Below are positions 17,097 through 24,802 of a DNA stretch of 64,000 bases, one piece after another. Position 1 is the first letter of the stretch; every line of letters starts with the position of its first letter. The notes under the pieces were generated by a model, which did not search any database, was not told where the DNA came from, and was given only the letters and a program-made list of their open reading frames with translations. The DNA is from Haladaptatus sp. ZSTT2 (GTDB lineage: Archaea; Halobacteriota; Halobacteria; Halobacteriales; Halococcaceae), in assembly GCF_037081775.1 (NCBI RefSeq), contig NZ_JBAMHQ010000001.1:1922001-1986000 (forward strand). The letters are read 5' to 3'. The position numbers were made by a program, and so were the translations under genes.

Positions 17097-18164
17097 ATGA
17101 CCGTCGCAGCCCTTACCCGCGACCTCGTCTCGATTCCGAGCCACGACGACGAAACCGCCGCCGGAGATTTCATCGAAAACTGGCTCCGCGAAGAAACAGA
17201 CGCCGCCGTCACGCGAGACGAAACAGGCAACGTCATCGCTCGAAAAGGGTCGGGCGACCGCTCGCTCGCGCTCGTTGGCCACCACGACGTGGTCGCCCCC
17301 GACGCCTCCCAACTCAACGGCGACGAGTACGTTGTCGAAGAACGCGACGGCCGGCTCTACGGCCGAGGCACAGCAGACATGAAAGGAGCCGTCGCCGCCG
17401 CCATGTACGCCTTCCGCGACGCCGACCCGTCCTGTGAACTCGTGTTCGCCTCGTTCGTTGGCGAAGAAGTCGGCGGCACCGGCGCACGCGCCGCCATCGA
17501 CGGCGGATTCGCCCCCGACTTCGCCATCGTCGGCGAAGGCTCAACCGGGTACTCTGCCGCGGGCGTCACGGACGTGGCGGTCGCCCACAAAGGCCGACGT
17601 GGGAGTACGATTACGGCGGCGGGAAAAGCCGCCCACGCGAGCGAAGTGGAGTCGGGTGAGAACGCAATCTACCGCGCCTGCGACGCCGTGAACATCGTGC
17701 GCGACCTCGATTTCCCGACCGCGACCGTGCTAGGCCACGACATGATGGGGAGCGTCGCCGTCACCGAAATCGAGGGCGGCAGCGGCTGGAACGTCATCCC
17801 TGCGTCCTGTTCGGTGACCGTAGACGAGCGCACGGTTCCCGGCGGCTACGCGCCGCTCGAACAGGTCGAGGACGTGGAAGGCGTCTCGTGGGCCGTAGAC
17901 CAGGACTTACCGCCGATGGCGTGTGATGACGCCGACTTCGCCGCTCTGGTGCTCCGGGCGGCCGAGGACACACAGAACGTCGGCCCAGAGCAGGTTACGA
18001 AACCCCACGCCACCGACGCGGGGTGGCTCGCACAGGCCGGGACGACCTGCGTCATCTGTGGGGCGGCAGAACAGGGCGAGGCCCACACCAAAGACGAGAG
18101 CGTCTCCATCGCGACGCTCGAAACGTGTGAAGCAATCTACCGCGAGGTAGCCGAATCGGTCTGA
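17097..18164 (+). CDS. M20 family metallopeptidase (ArgE/DapE-like)
   Basis: A 355-residue zinc-dependent amidohydrolase of the M20 family. The signatures are LALVGHHDVVAPD (metal His-x-Asp), LYGRGTADMKGAVAAAMYAF (bridging Asp), FVGEEVGGTGARA (catalytic Glu and metal Glu), a lid-domain HKGRRGSTITAAGKAAHASE, and a C-terminal GEAHTKDESVSI giving the last His ligand. Members cleave N-acyl or peptide bonds (succinyl-diaminopimelate, acetyl-ornithine, dipeptides); the exact substrate is not readable. The ATG at 17097 gives the normal start; a longer frame would overlap the PIN-ATPase gene. Confidence 0.86.
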   Translation: MTVAALTRDLVSIPSHDDETAAGDFIENWLREETDAAVTRDETGNVIARKGSGDRSLALVGHHDVVAPDASQLNGDEYVVEERDGRLYGRGTADMKGAVAAAMYAFRDADPSCELVFASFVGEEVGGTGARAAIDGGFAPDFAIVGEGSTGYSAAGVTDVAVAHKGRRGSTITAAGKAAHASEVESGENAIYRACDAVNIVRDLDFPTATVLGHDMMGSVAVTEIEGGSGWNVIPASCSVTVDERTVPGGYAPLEQVEDVEGVSWAVDQDLPPMACDDADFAALVLRAAEDTQNVGPEQVTKPHATDAGWLAQAGTTCVICGAAEQGEAHTKDESVSIATLETCEAIYREVAESV

Positions 18165-18212
18165 GCCACCTCGTGTGAGAGGATTGATAGGCGGCGGCTT
18201 CCTTGTTCCAGT

Positions 18213-19712
18213 ATGGCACCGGACACACCCGATGCGTACGACGCCCTTCTCTCGAAGTACCGCCGAATCTCCGGCCTGCAGGACGCGGGCCAACTGCTCT
18301 CGTGGGACCAGCAGGTCATGATGCCGCCGGGCGGCACCGGTGCGCGGTCGCGCCAACTCTCGGCGCTCTCTGCGACCAGCCACGAACTGCTCACCGCAGA
18401 CGAGATTGGCGACCTGCTCGGTTCGGTCGAGGGGAACGTCTCGGGCGAGCAAGCCTCCGCAGTCCGCGAGATTCGCCGCCAGTACGACCGGGCGACACGC
18501 GTCCCGACCGAGTTGGTCGAACAAATTTCGATTGCCACCTCAGAGGCGCTGCCCGTCTGGGAGGAGGCAAAGGCCAACGACGACTTCGACGCCTTCGCGC
18601 CGACGCTCGAAAAGATGGTGGAGCTAAAGCGCGAGTACGCAGCCCACATCGACCCGGACGAAGACCCGTATGCCGTCCTCTTTGCGGACTACGAACCGTA
18701 CCTTGAACTCGACACCGCAGACCGCGTCCTCTCGCGGCTCCGTGACAACCTCGTCCCGCTCATCGAAGCCGTCGGGGAAAGCGACGTAGAGCCACCGCGT
18801 CCGTTCGCCGGAACGTTCGACACGAGCACCCAAAACGAACTCTCCCGGGACGCGCTCTCGTTGCTTGGGTACGACTGGAATCGTGGCCGCCTCGACTCCT
18901 CCAGTCATCCGTTCTCGACGGGGACGCAGTTCGACTCGCGCATCACGACGCGCTTCAAAGAAGCCGACCCAATCGACGCGCTCACCGCGACCATCCACGA
19001 GTTCGGCCACGCAACCTACACGCTTGGCCTGCCACAGGACAAGTACGGCTCCCCACTTGGGGAGTCCCGCGACCTCACCGTCCACGAGTCCCAATCGCGC
19101 CTCTGGGAGAACCACATCGGTCGCTCGCGGGCGTTCTGGGAGCGCTTCCTGCCGTCGTTCAAAGACCGCTTCCCGCAGGTTGGCGGCGCGAGCGCGGACG
19201 ACGCCTACCGCGCCGTCAACCGGGTTTACGATGACAACTACATCCGCGTCGAGGCGGATGAACTCACCTACCACATGCACATCGTACTCCGATACGAAAT
19301 CGAGCAAGCGCTCATCCACGGCGACATCGAGGTCTCAGAGGTGCCACAGGTCTGGAACGACAAAATGGAAGAGTACCTCGGCATCCGCCCCGAGACGGAC
19401 GCGGAGGGCTGTCTGCAGGACATTCACTGGAGCCACGGTAGCTTCGGCTACTTCCCGACCTACTCACTGGGTTCGGTGCTCTCCGCCCAACTCTTTGCGA
19501 GCGTCGAAGACGCCATCCCGGACGTGTACGACAAGGTGCGCGAGGGCTCGTTCGACGACCTTCACTCGTGGCTCACCACGAACGTCCACGCCCACGGCAA
19601 GCGCTACACCACGCCCGACCTCGTGGAGGAAGCGACTGGCGAGGAGTACACGGCCGACTACTTCATCGACTACGCCACCGAAAAGTACAGCGACCTGTAC
19701 GACCTCGACTGA
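18213..19712 (+). CDS. M32 carboxypeptidase (Taq type)
   Basis: A 499-residue thermostable-type carboxypeptidase Taq homologue that removes C-terminal residues from peptides in the cytoplasm. The zinc site HEFGHATY occurs at about residues 261-268, and ESQSRLWENHIGRSRAFWE provides the downstream Glu ligand. The N-terminal LLSWDQQVMMPPGG and the C-terminal YFIDYATEKYSDLYDL are family landmarks. Full length with no truncation. It follows the M20 gene by 48 bases on the same strand, so the two peptidases may be expressed together in peptide breakdown. Confidence 0.95.
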   Translation: MAPDTPDAYDALLSKYRRISGLQDAGQLLSWDQQVMMPPGGTGARSRQLSALSATSHELLTADEIGDLLGSVEGNVSGEQASAVREIRRQYDRATRVPTELVEQISIATSEALPVWEEAKANDDFDAFAPTLEKMVELKREYAAHIDPDEDPYAVLFADYEPYLELDTADRVLSRLRDNLVPLIEAVGESDVEPPRPFAGTFDTSTQNELSRDALSLLGYDWNRGRLDSSSHPFSTGTQFDSRITTRFKEADPIDALTATIHEFGHATYTLGLPQDKYGSPLGESRDLTVHESQSRLWENHIGRSRAFWERFLPSFKDRFPQVGGASADDAYRAVNRVYDDNYIRVEADELTYHMHIVLRYEIEQALIHGDIEVSEVPQVWNDKMEEYLGIRPETDAEGCLQDIHWSHGSFGYFPTYSLGSVLSAQLFASVEDAIPDVYDKVREGSFDDLHSWLTTNVHAHGKRYTTPDLVEEATGEEYTADYFIDYATEKYSDLYDLD

Positions 19713-19837
19713 GCCGCAAACTATTCGTTTTCCCGTTTTTCGCCCACAATAGTTACAACTGTCTGGTTATTCGGCTACCATCTTCACACTGTCAAAGCCA
19801 GAAACACTAAGTACTGTCGTGGTATAGCATACCATGT

Positions 19838-20017
19838 ATGGCCTCAGCACCGAACGACACTGTATTCGACGAGTTTCTCTCGCAACGTGGCCACGAAACT
19901 GCTGTTGTTGGATGGCAGCAGAACTATAACAAACTCCAGTGCCCAGAGTGTATGGGCCTCCACGATACAGGAGCAACGGAGTGCTCGGTATGCGGTTGGT
20001 CCCCGCGAACCGCGTAG
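19838..20017 (+). CDS. Small zinc-finger protein (HVO_0416-like)
   Basis: A 59-residue protein with a two-half zinc ribbon: CPEC at residues 35-38 and CSVC at 49-52, preceded by an acidic helix (TVFDEFLSQRGHETAV) and followed by GWSP. It resembles a haloarchaeal small zinc-finger family that I recall as HVO_0416, without being able to check. The ATG at 19838 is used; an ATG four bases earlier is in another frame. It precedes a second small zinc-finger gene and the UvrD-type helicase on the same strand. Function unknown; a protein or RNA contact role is only a guess. Confidence 0.75.
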   Translation: MASAPNDTVFDEFLSQRGHETAVVGWQQNYNKLQCPECMGLHDTGATECSVCGWSPRTA

Positions 20018-20116
20018 AACCCGTCGCTGATTCATTTTTTGCACAGATGCGCCGTTGATACCGCTTATCAGGGATACTGATTTATTGTATTATTTCCATA
20101 ACGATAAATGAGAAAT

Positions 20117-20275
20117 ATGCCCGAATGCCAGAACTGCGGCTCTTTCGTGACCGACGCCTACGTCCGCGTCTTTTCACCGACTGGAATCAGCGACCCTCGC
20201 GTCTGCCCGCGATGTACCGACAAAATCAGAGAGGGCGCGTCCGTTCGGGACGCCCGTTCGCCCCGAAATCCGTAG
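20117..20275 (+). CDS. Small double-CxxC zinc-finger protein (DUF7563-like)
   Basis: A 52-residue protein beginning MPECQNCGSFVTDAYVRVF, with CxxC pairs at residues 4-7 and 30-33 (VCPRC), then a charged tail KIREGASVRDARS. The two pairs should bind one zinc. It matches a conserved haloarchaeal family that I recall as DUF7563. An in-frame ATG at 20108 would add three residues; the start at 20117 gives the usual family start. The upstream 100 bases are AT-rich (tgatttattgtattatttcc) and likely contain its promoter. The helicase gene starts 73 bases downstream. Confidence 0.75.
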   Translation: MPECQNCGSFVTDAYVRVFSPTGISDPRVCPRCTDKIREGASVRDARSPRNP

Positions 20276-20348
20276 TCTGTGGGCTTCTACGCGGGCTTTT
20301 GGAGGCTAACCCAGAGGTTTATCCATCACCGTCTCTACCACATGGACA

Positions 20349-22184
20349 ATGACTGACGCCGAACCCACGGTCACTCGTCTCTTTGGGGGGCCGGGGAGCG
20401 GGAAGACGACGGCACTTCTCGACGAAGTTGAGGACATCCTCGCACAGGAGGGTGTCGAAATCAACGACGTGCTCGTTGTCTCCTACACCCGCGCTGCAGC
20501 AGCAGAGATTCGAGAACGCCTCGCAGAGCGCCTCGATGTCACCCCGCGGTCGCTCAAGGGGAACGTCTCAACCATGCACGCAAAGGCCTACGAACTGCTC
20601 GACCTCTCGCGCAAGGACGTGGTAGGCGAGAAGGAAAAAAAGGAGTTCTGTGAGGAGTACGGCCTCGAATTCGAAGACGAATATTCGAGTTCACGCCGCC
20701 GCACCGCCCGCTCGACCACGATTGGGAACAAAATCATCGCCACGAGCCAGTGGCTCCAGCGCACCCGCCGCGAGGTGGCAGACTGGTACGACGTTCCCTT
20801 CCAGTGGAACGTAGAGAAAGTCCGCCTCCCACCGGACATCGACCCGAACGCCCAAGAGGGGAACAAGTACACCCCGACGTGGCCGTCTGACGACAAGCGC
20901 ATCGACATCCCTGAGGCCATCCGCGCGTGGCAGTCCTACAAGGGCAAGCAAAACAAGGTCGGCTTCGCCGACATGCTCGAACGCGTCCACCAGCGGTCGC
21001 TGCTCCCGAGCGTTGACTACCTCGTTATCGACGAGTTCCAGGACATCACGACGCTCCAGTACGCGGTGTACGAGGAGTGGAAACAGCACATGAAACACGT
21101 CCTCATCGCGGGTGACGACGACCAGGTCGTCTACGCGTGGCAGGGCGCAGACCCGAAACTCCTGCTCGAAGAGGAGGGCGAAGACGTGATTCTCCCGAAC
21201 TCCTACCGGCTGCCGTCGAAGATTCTGAACGTCGTCCAACACGAGATTCGCCACATCGAAGAGCGCCAGGAGAAGAAGCTTCGGCCGCGGAAGGAAGGCG
21301 GCATCGTCGAAGCGATGAGTTCGCCCTCCATGCTCGACCTCGTGCGCGAACTCCGGCGCACCATCGAAGAAGAGGAAGGCACCATCATGGTGCTGTTCCG
21401 GGCGCGCTATCAGATGTTCCAGTTCATGGACGAGTTCATCGACGAAGGGATTCCGTTTCGCGTCCTCACCGACCAGCGCATGTGGACCGACCGCCTCCAT
21501 CAGTACGTCACCGCGGTCGAAGCCATCGACGCGGGCGAGAACGTAGATGGGTTGCAAGCACGCCGACTCGCCAACATGCTCGCGGATTCGGCGTTCGGCA
21601 CGAACGACCGCGATGCGCTGTTCGAGGCCATTGAGGACGCGAAAGAGGAACACGACGAAGACGACCTCACGAATCTCGAATTCGAGCCGGATTTCATCCG
21701 CGAATTCGCGCCGTTCGTCCCCGCACCCGTGTCTGCCGCAGACATGCTCCGGAAAGTGACGTCCTTCCAGAGGCGCTCGCTCAAAGCCTACTTCGCGGGT
21801 GATTACCAGCACTTAGACCGCGAGAACGTTCGTGTGGGCACTATCCACTCCGCGAAAGGTCGTGAGGCAGACCACGTGTTCGTCGCCACCGACCTCACCG
21901 AGAAGGTCGTCGAACAGATGGCCGCGCTCCTCGAACAAGAGGGGCGCATCCCCGAGGGCATCGAGTTCACAAAGCGCACGAGTCCAATTCCGATTATGAC
22001 CGACAACGAGCGGCGTGTGTTCTACGTCGGGATGAGCCGTGCGCGCGAACGCCTCGTCATGATGGAAAATCTCGTGGACGGCGCGCCGACACTCCCGATT
22101 GACGTGTTGCTCCACAACCGTCCGGTCGAAAAGCCGCTCGCAGAACTGCTCGAAGAAGCCACAGAACCGCTGTCTGCCGACTGA
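20349..22184 (+). CDS. UvrD/Rep-type superfamily 1A DNA helicase
   Basis: A 611-residue SF1A 3'-5' helicase. Motif I is GGPGSGKTTALL near the N terminus, motif II VIDEFQDIT, motif III GDDDQVVYAWQGAD, motif V VGTIHSAKGREADHVFVATD and motif VI VFYVGMSRARERLVM, so all ATPase motifs are intact. It is shorter than bacterial UvrD and lacks a long C-terminal tail. UvrD acts after UvrABC in excision repair, and uvrA is at 29034; a joint role is plausible but not shown. The stop codon abuts the stop of the convergent gene at 22185 with no space between. Confidence 0.93.
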   Translation: MTDAEPTVTRLFGGPGSGKTTALLDEVEDILAQEGVEINDVLVVSYTRAAAAEIRERLAERLDVTPRSLKGNVSTMHAKAYELLDLSRKDVVGEKEKKEFCEEYGLEFEDEYSSSRRRTARSTTIGNKIIATSQWLQRTRREVADWYDVPFQWNVEKVRLPPDIDPNAQEGNKYTPTWPSDDKRIDIPEAIRAWQSYKGKQNKVGFADMLERVHQRSLLPSVDYLVIDEFQDITTLQYAVYEEWKQHMKHVLIAGDDDQVVYAWQGADPKLLLEEEGEDVILPNSYRLPSKILNVVQHEIRHIEERQEKKLRPRKEGGIVEAMSSPSMLDLVRELRRTIEEEEGTIMVLFRARYQMFQFMDEFIDEGIPFRVLTDQRMWTDRLHQYVTAVEAIDAGENVDGLQARRLANMLADSAFGTNDRDALFEAIEDAKEEHDEDDLTNLEFEPDFIREFAPFVPAPVSAADMLRKVTSFQRRSLKAYFAGDYQHLDRENVRVGTIHSAKGREADHVFVATDLTEKVVEQMAALLEQEGRIPEGIEFTKRTSPIPIMTDNERRVFYVGMSRARERLVMMENLVDGAPTLPIDVLLHNRPVEKPLAELLEEATEPLSAD

Positions 22185-22424
22185 TTACTCGTCGTCTTTC
22201 TCTTTGACCACTGCGCCCGCGACCTTCTCTGCAGCCATCCCTGGCAGGTCGCCGGGCGTCGTGATGTACTCCTCGATTGCAATCATTAGAATCGCGAGGC
22301 CGATGAAGCCGCCGCCGATGAGGTGCTCTCCTCTCGTGAGCATATCGAGGCCGAGCAAGCCCACGGGGATGGCGAAGGCGAGCGCGATGGCCAACTGGAT
22401 GGTTCCGAGAATGCCCTTTCCCAT
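22185..22424 (-). CDS. Small membrane protein, conserved haloarchaeal family
   Basis: A 79-residue protein with two hydrophobic segments, GTIQLAIALAFAIPVGLLGL and GGGFIGLAILMIAIEEY, and a charged C terminus ending VVKEKDDE. I recall similar haloarchaeal proteins under a DUF name (DUF7533) but cannot verify it. The start MGKGILG at 22424 is the only ATG before the first helix. Its neighbour riboflavin synthase is divergent, 83 bases away. Function unknown. Confidence 0.7.
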   Translation of the reverse strand: MGKGILGTIQLAIALAFAIPVGLLGLDMLTRGEHLIGGGFIGLAILMIAIEEYITTPGDLPGMAAEKVAGAVVKEKDDE

Positions 22425-22507
22425 TGGAAGAGCGTTTCGCTCGCGCGTGCAAAAACGCCTCGGCTGAAGGCGGGGGATTCTTTCGCTTCCCCTCCCTATC
22501 TGCCCCT

Positions 22508-23083
22508 ATGTTCACCGGAATCGTCGAAACGACGGGTGACGTACTCGCCGTCACCGACACCGACGGCGGCCGACGGCTGAAACTCGGCGCGCCCTTTACT
22601 GACCTCCACCACGGCCAATCCATCAGCGTCAACGGAGCCTGTCTCACCGTCGAAGAATTTGGCGACGGCTGGTTCTCCGTGTTCCTCCTCAGAGAAACCG
22701 TCTCGCGTACCGCGTTTGATGCCATCGAAGAAGGCGACGTGGTCAACTTAGAGCGCGCCATGCCCGCAGACGGGCGCTTTGACGGCCACATCGTCCAAGG
22801 GCACGTCGATGGCACCGCCGAGATTCGCCGCATCGACCAGCTCGGCGACGACTGGGAGTTCGAAATTTCGCTGCCCGAAGACTCGGCCAAATACGTCGTC
22901 GAGAAGGGGTCGATTACCGTCGATGGAATCTCGCTCACGGTCGCCTCGCGCGAGGACGACTCGTTTACGGTTGCCATCATCCCGACGACCTACGACCTCA
23001 CGAACCTCTCAGAGAAACAGGTCGGTGACCGCGTCCACCTCGAAGTGGATGTCATCGCGAAGTACGTAGAACAGTTGCTTTAG
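22508..23083 (+). CDS. Riboflavin synthase, alpha subunit type
   Basis: Dismutates two molecules of 6,7-dimethyl-8-ribityllumazine to riboflavin. The 191-residue protein shows the two homologous lumazine-binding repeats: MFTGIVETTGDV with SVNGACLTV in the first, and GHIVQGHVDGTAEI with ITVDGISLTVASRE in the second. This is the bacterial-type enzyme, as in other haloarchaea, not the unrelated archaeal synthase of methanogens. The start at 22508 is fixed by the invariant MFTG. No FMN riboswitch-like structure is seen in the 83-base leader region. The stop overlaps the stop of the convergent PrsW gene by four bases. Confidence 0.94.
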   Translation: MFTGIVETTGDVLAVTDTDGGRRLKLGAPFTDLHHGQSISVNGACLTVEEFGDGWFSVFLLRETVSRTAFDAIEEGDVVNLERAMPADGRFDGHIVQGHVDGTAEIRRIDQLGDDWEFEISLPEDSAKYVVEKGSITVDGISLTVASREDDSFTVAIIPTTYDLTNLSEKQVGDRVHLEVDVIAKYVEQLL

Positions 23084-24114
23084 GCGTCGTATTCTGTTTT
23101 CTCGACTTTCATCTCGCTCGCGTCGGGCGTGTCGTGTAGGTCGCGGTAGGTGTGGCTGTATCGGCGGAGTTTGCGCAGGAGGATGTAGCCAAAGAATCCA
23201 TCGTAGACGATGACGAAGCCGAGGAACACGACGAACGGCGAGACGCTCGGGATGAGCACGCTGATGAGGTCGGGGACGATGGTGACGAGCGTGTTGTAGG
23301 TTGCGTGGATGAGTGCTGCGATGAGCAGGCCTTTCACGACGATTGGGCCGCGATTTTCGGGGTTGAACTTGGCGAGTCCGAGATAGTAGCCCGCGAACGC
23401 AGAGTAGATGACGTGGCCCGGCCCGGCGAGCGCACGCACGGCGGTGATGTCGGAGCCTGCGCCCACGATGTTCCCGCTCGCGAGGAAGGCGGCGTTCAAG
23501 TTCTGGGTGATGTACAGCGCGTTTTCGATGGTGGCGAAGCCGAGTCCGGCTATCGCGCCGTACACCGCGCCGTCAATGACCGCGTCGAAGCGCTCTGAGC
23601 GGTAGGCATACAGCCGGATGGCGAGCCACTTTACGGTCTCTTCGACGGGACCGACGACGAGGTAGAACATGAACACGAGGCCGAGCACGGGGAGGGTGCC
23701 AAAGCCGGAGCCGATGGCTTGGACGCCGTTGCCGACGTAGGTGTTCAATATGCCCGCAAAGCCCGCGAATAACACGGCGAGGACGAACGTCGCAACCATG
23801 AGTTCGAGTGGCTCTTCGCTCGTCGCATCTTCGCGTCGCACGTACCATGCAAGCCCAAGGGCGGGGAGTGCAGAGAGCACGACGAGTGCGCCAACGGCTG
23901 GCTCGGTAATCGCACCAACACCACCGAGAGCGAACTGGGCGACAAAGATGATCAGTGCCATCAGAAAGACGATGGCACGAAGGGAGAACTTGAGCCCGCG
24001 GAAAATGGAGACTGCAACGCGGTCGAGCCGAGACCGCACCTCCCACGTCGCAACATCGTAGAGATCTTGTGACCCGTCGGCGCGCGCCTGAATCGGGTCG
24101 CGTCTATCCGTCAT
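23080..24114 (-). CDS. PrsW-family intramembrane metalloprotease
   Basis: A 344-residue protein with about eight membrane segments. The protease signatures are EETVKWLAIRL (EExxK), GFATIENALYI (second acidic site), AGPGHVIYSAFAGYYLG and a late HATYNTLVTI, which give the Glu and His residues of the PrsW/CPBP-like active site. Bacterial PrsW cleaves anti-sigma factors; archaea have no such target, so its substrate is open. The N terminus is soluble and charged (MTDRRDPIQARADGSQ). The ATG at 24114 is used because the region before it is a divergent promoter area holding a perfect inverted repeat (24170-24188). Confidence 0.85.
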   Translation of the reverse strand: MTDRRDPIQARADGSQDLYDVATWEVRSRLDRVAVSIFRGLKFSLRAIVFLMALIIFVAQFALGGVGAITEPAVGALVVLSALPALGLAWYVRREDATSEEPLELMVATFVLAVLFAGFAGILNTYVGNGVQAIGSGFGTLPVLGLVFMFYLVVGPVEETVKWLAIRLYAYRSERFDAVIDGAVYGAIAGLGFATIENALYITQNLNAAFLASGNIVGAGSDITAVRALAGPGHVIYSAFAGYYLGLAKFNPENRGPIVVKGLLIAALIHATYNTLVTIVPDLISVLIPSVSPFVVFLGFVIVYDGFFGYILLRKLRRYSHTYRDLHDTPDASEMKVEKTEYDA

Positions 24115-24169
24115 GCACCGATGTATGCCATCCCCGACCCTAATTGTTCTGCCTACTAGCCCTCCTTCA

Positions 24170-24188
24170 AACACCTAATACAGGTGTT
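24170..24188. repeat. Perfect inverted repeat AACACCT-N5-AGGTGTT
   Basis: Arms at 24170-24176 and 24182-24188 are exact complements around AATAC. The dyad lies seven bases upstream of a TATA-like element (24196-24203) for the small ORF at 24230 and 56 bases upstream of the PrsW start, a likely regulator-binding position. Confidence 0.55.
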
Positions 24189-24195
24189 AGGGGTA

Positions 24196-24203
24196 GTTTT
24201 ATC
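24196..24203 (+). promoter_or_regulatory. TATA box for small ORF at 24230
   Basis: gttttatc is 27-34 bases before the ATG at 24230. Confidence 0.4.
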
Positions 24204-24229
24204 ACTGCCTTCGTGCCGAGTGTTGGGTC

Positions 24230-24382
24230 ATGGCACGGTACAGCACGAGCAGAGGCCTGCTCTACACGGCCCCACCGAAAACCGACCGACGGACCACAAC
24301 CGAAGAACACGCACCGACGACAGCCAAAGACCTCCCGACCGTCACCGACGACGCCCCGACGGCCGCCCCCGCAGACGACTGA
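24230..24382 (+). CDS. Possible 50-residue disordered protein
   Basis: The ORF reads MARYSTSRGLLYTAPPKTDR, then a low-complexity tail rich in Thr, Pro, Ala and Asp. It has a TATA-like element at leaderless spacing with an inverted repeat next to it, and it ends 46 bases before the gene at 24428, which supports expression. Against it, the composition could arise by chance in high-GC DNA. I do not recognise it; treat it as a probable but unproved small gene. Confidence 0.4.
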   Translation: MARYSTSRGLLYTAPPKTDRRTTTEEHAPTTAKDLPTVTDDAPTAAPADD

Positions 24383-24427
24383 GCACAGACCGCGCTATTT
24401 TCAATCCCGCCCACCCAACCGTGGAAC

Positions 24428-24802
24428 ATGCACTTCGACCAGCGAACGCAGGCGGCCCTTCGTGACGCTGGCCTCTCGCTCGACGACCTGAAAACGGTCT
24501 CTCGCAATATCGTCGAGACGACGCAGGCTGACGCAGACCGCCTCCGTGCCTTCTTCGAGGAACACGACACCGTCTACTCGGACATGGATCTCGCCCACAG
24601 CCGCGACGACTTTCCAGAACACACCGTGTCCTACTGCGACCTGTTCACCCACGGCGCGGACATCCGCGGCTACCTCCGCTTTGACTCGTGGGGCGTCCCC
24701 GTCGAAGGCGGGCGCATCCTTGGCGACGACGTGGTCGAACTGAACCTCGGCGCGACGGTGCACGACCGCGTCCGCTTTGCCACCTCGCGCGACGCGCTAT
24801 GA
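24428..24802 (+). CDS. Conserved haloarchaeal protein, partner of FAU-1 gene
   Basis: A 124-residue soluble protein with an N-terminal helical part (MHFDQRTQAALRDAGLSLDD) and a C-terminal beta-rich part (ADIRGYLRFDSWGVPVEGGR). No catalytic motif is visible. It resembles a family I recall as DUF7532, unverified. The last bases form ATGA with the start of the FAU-1 gene, so translation is probably coupled and the two proteins may work together on RNA; this is inference from gene order only. Confidence 0.75.
   Translation: MHFDQRTQAALRDAGLSLDDLKTVSRNIVETTQADADRLRAFFEEHDTVYSDMDLAHSRDDFPEHTVSYCDLFTHGADIRGYLRFDSWGVPVEGGRILGDDVVELNLGATVHDRVRFATSRDAL

Noticed and set aside
20691-21812. 373-codon frame opposite the UvrD-type helicase
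   Set aside because: Complete overlap with an intact helicase and Val/Leu-rich translation typical of a mirror frame.
22425-22507. FMN riboswitch before riboflavin synthase
   Set aside because: The leader is short and shows none of the multi-stem conserved core; FMN riboswitches are also not expected in archaea.
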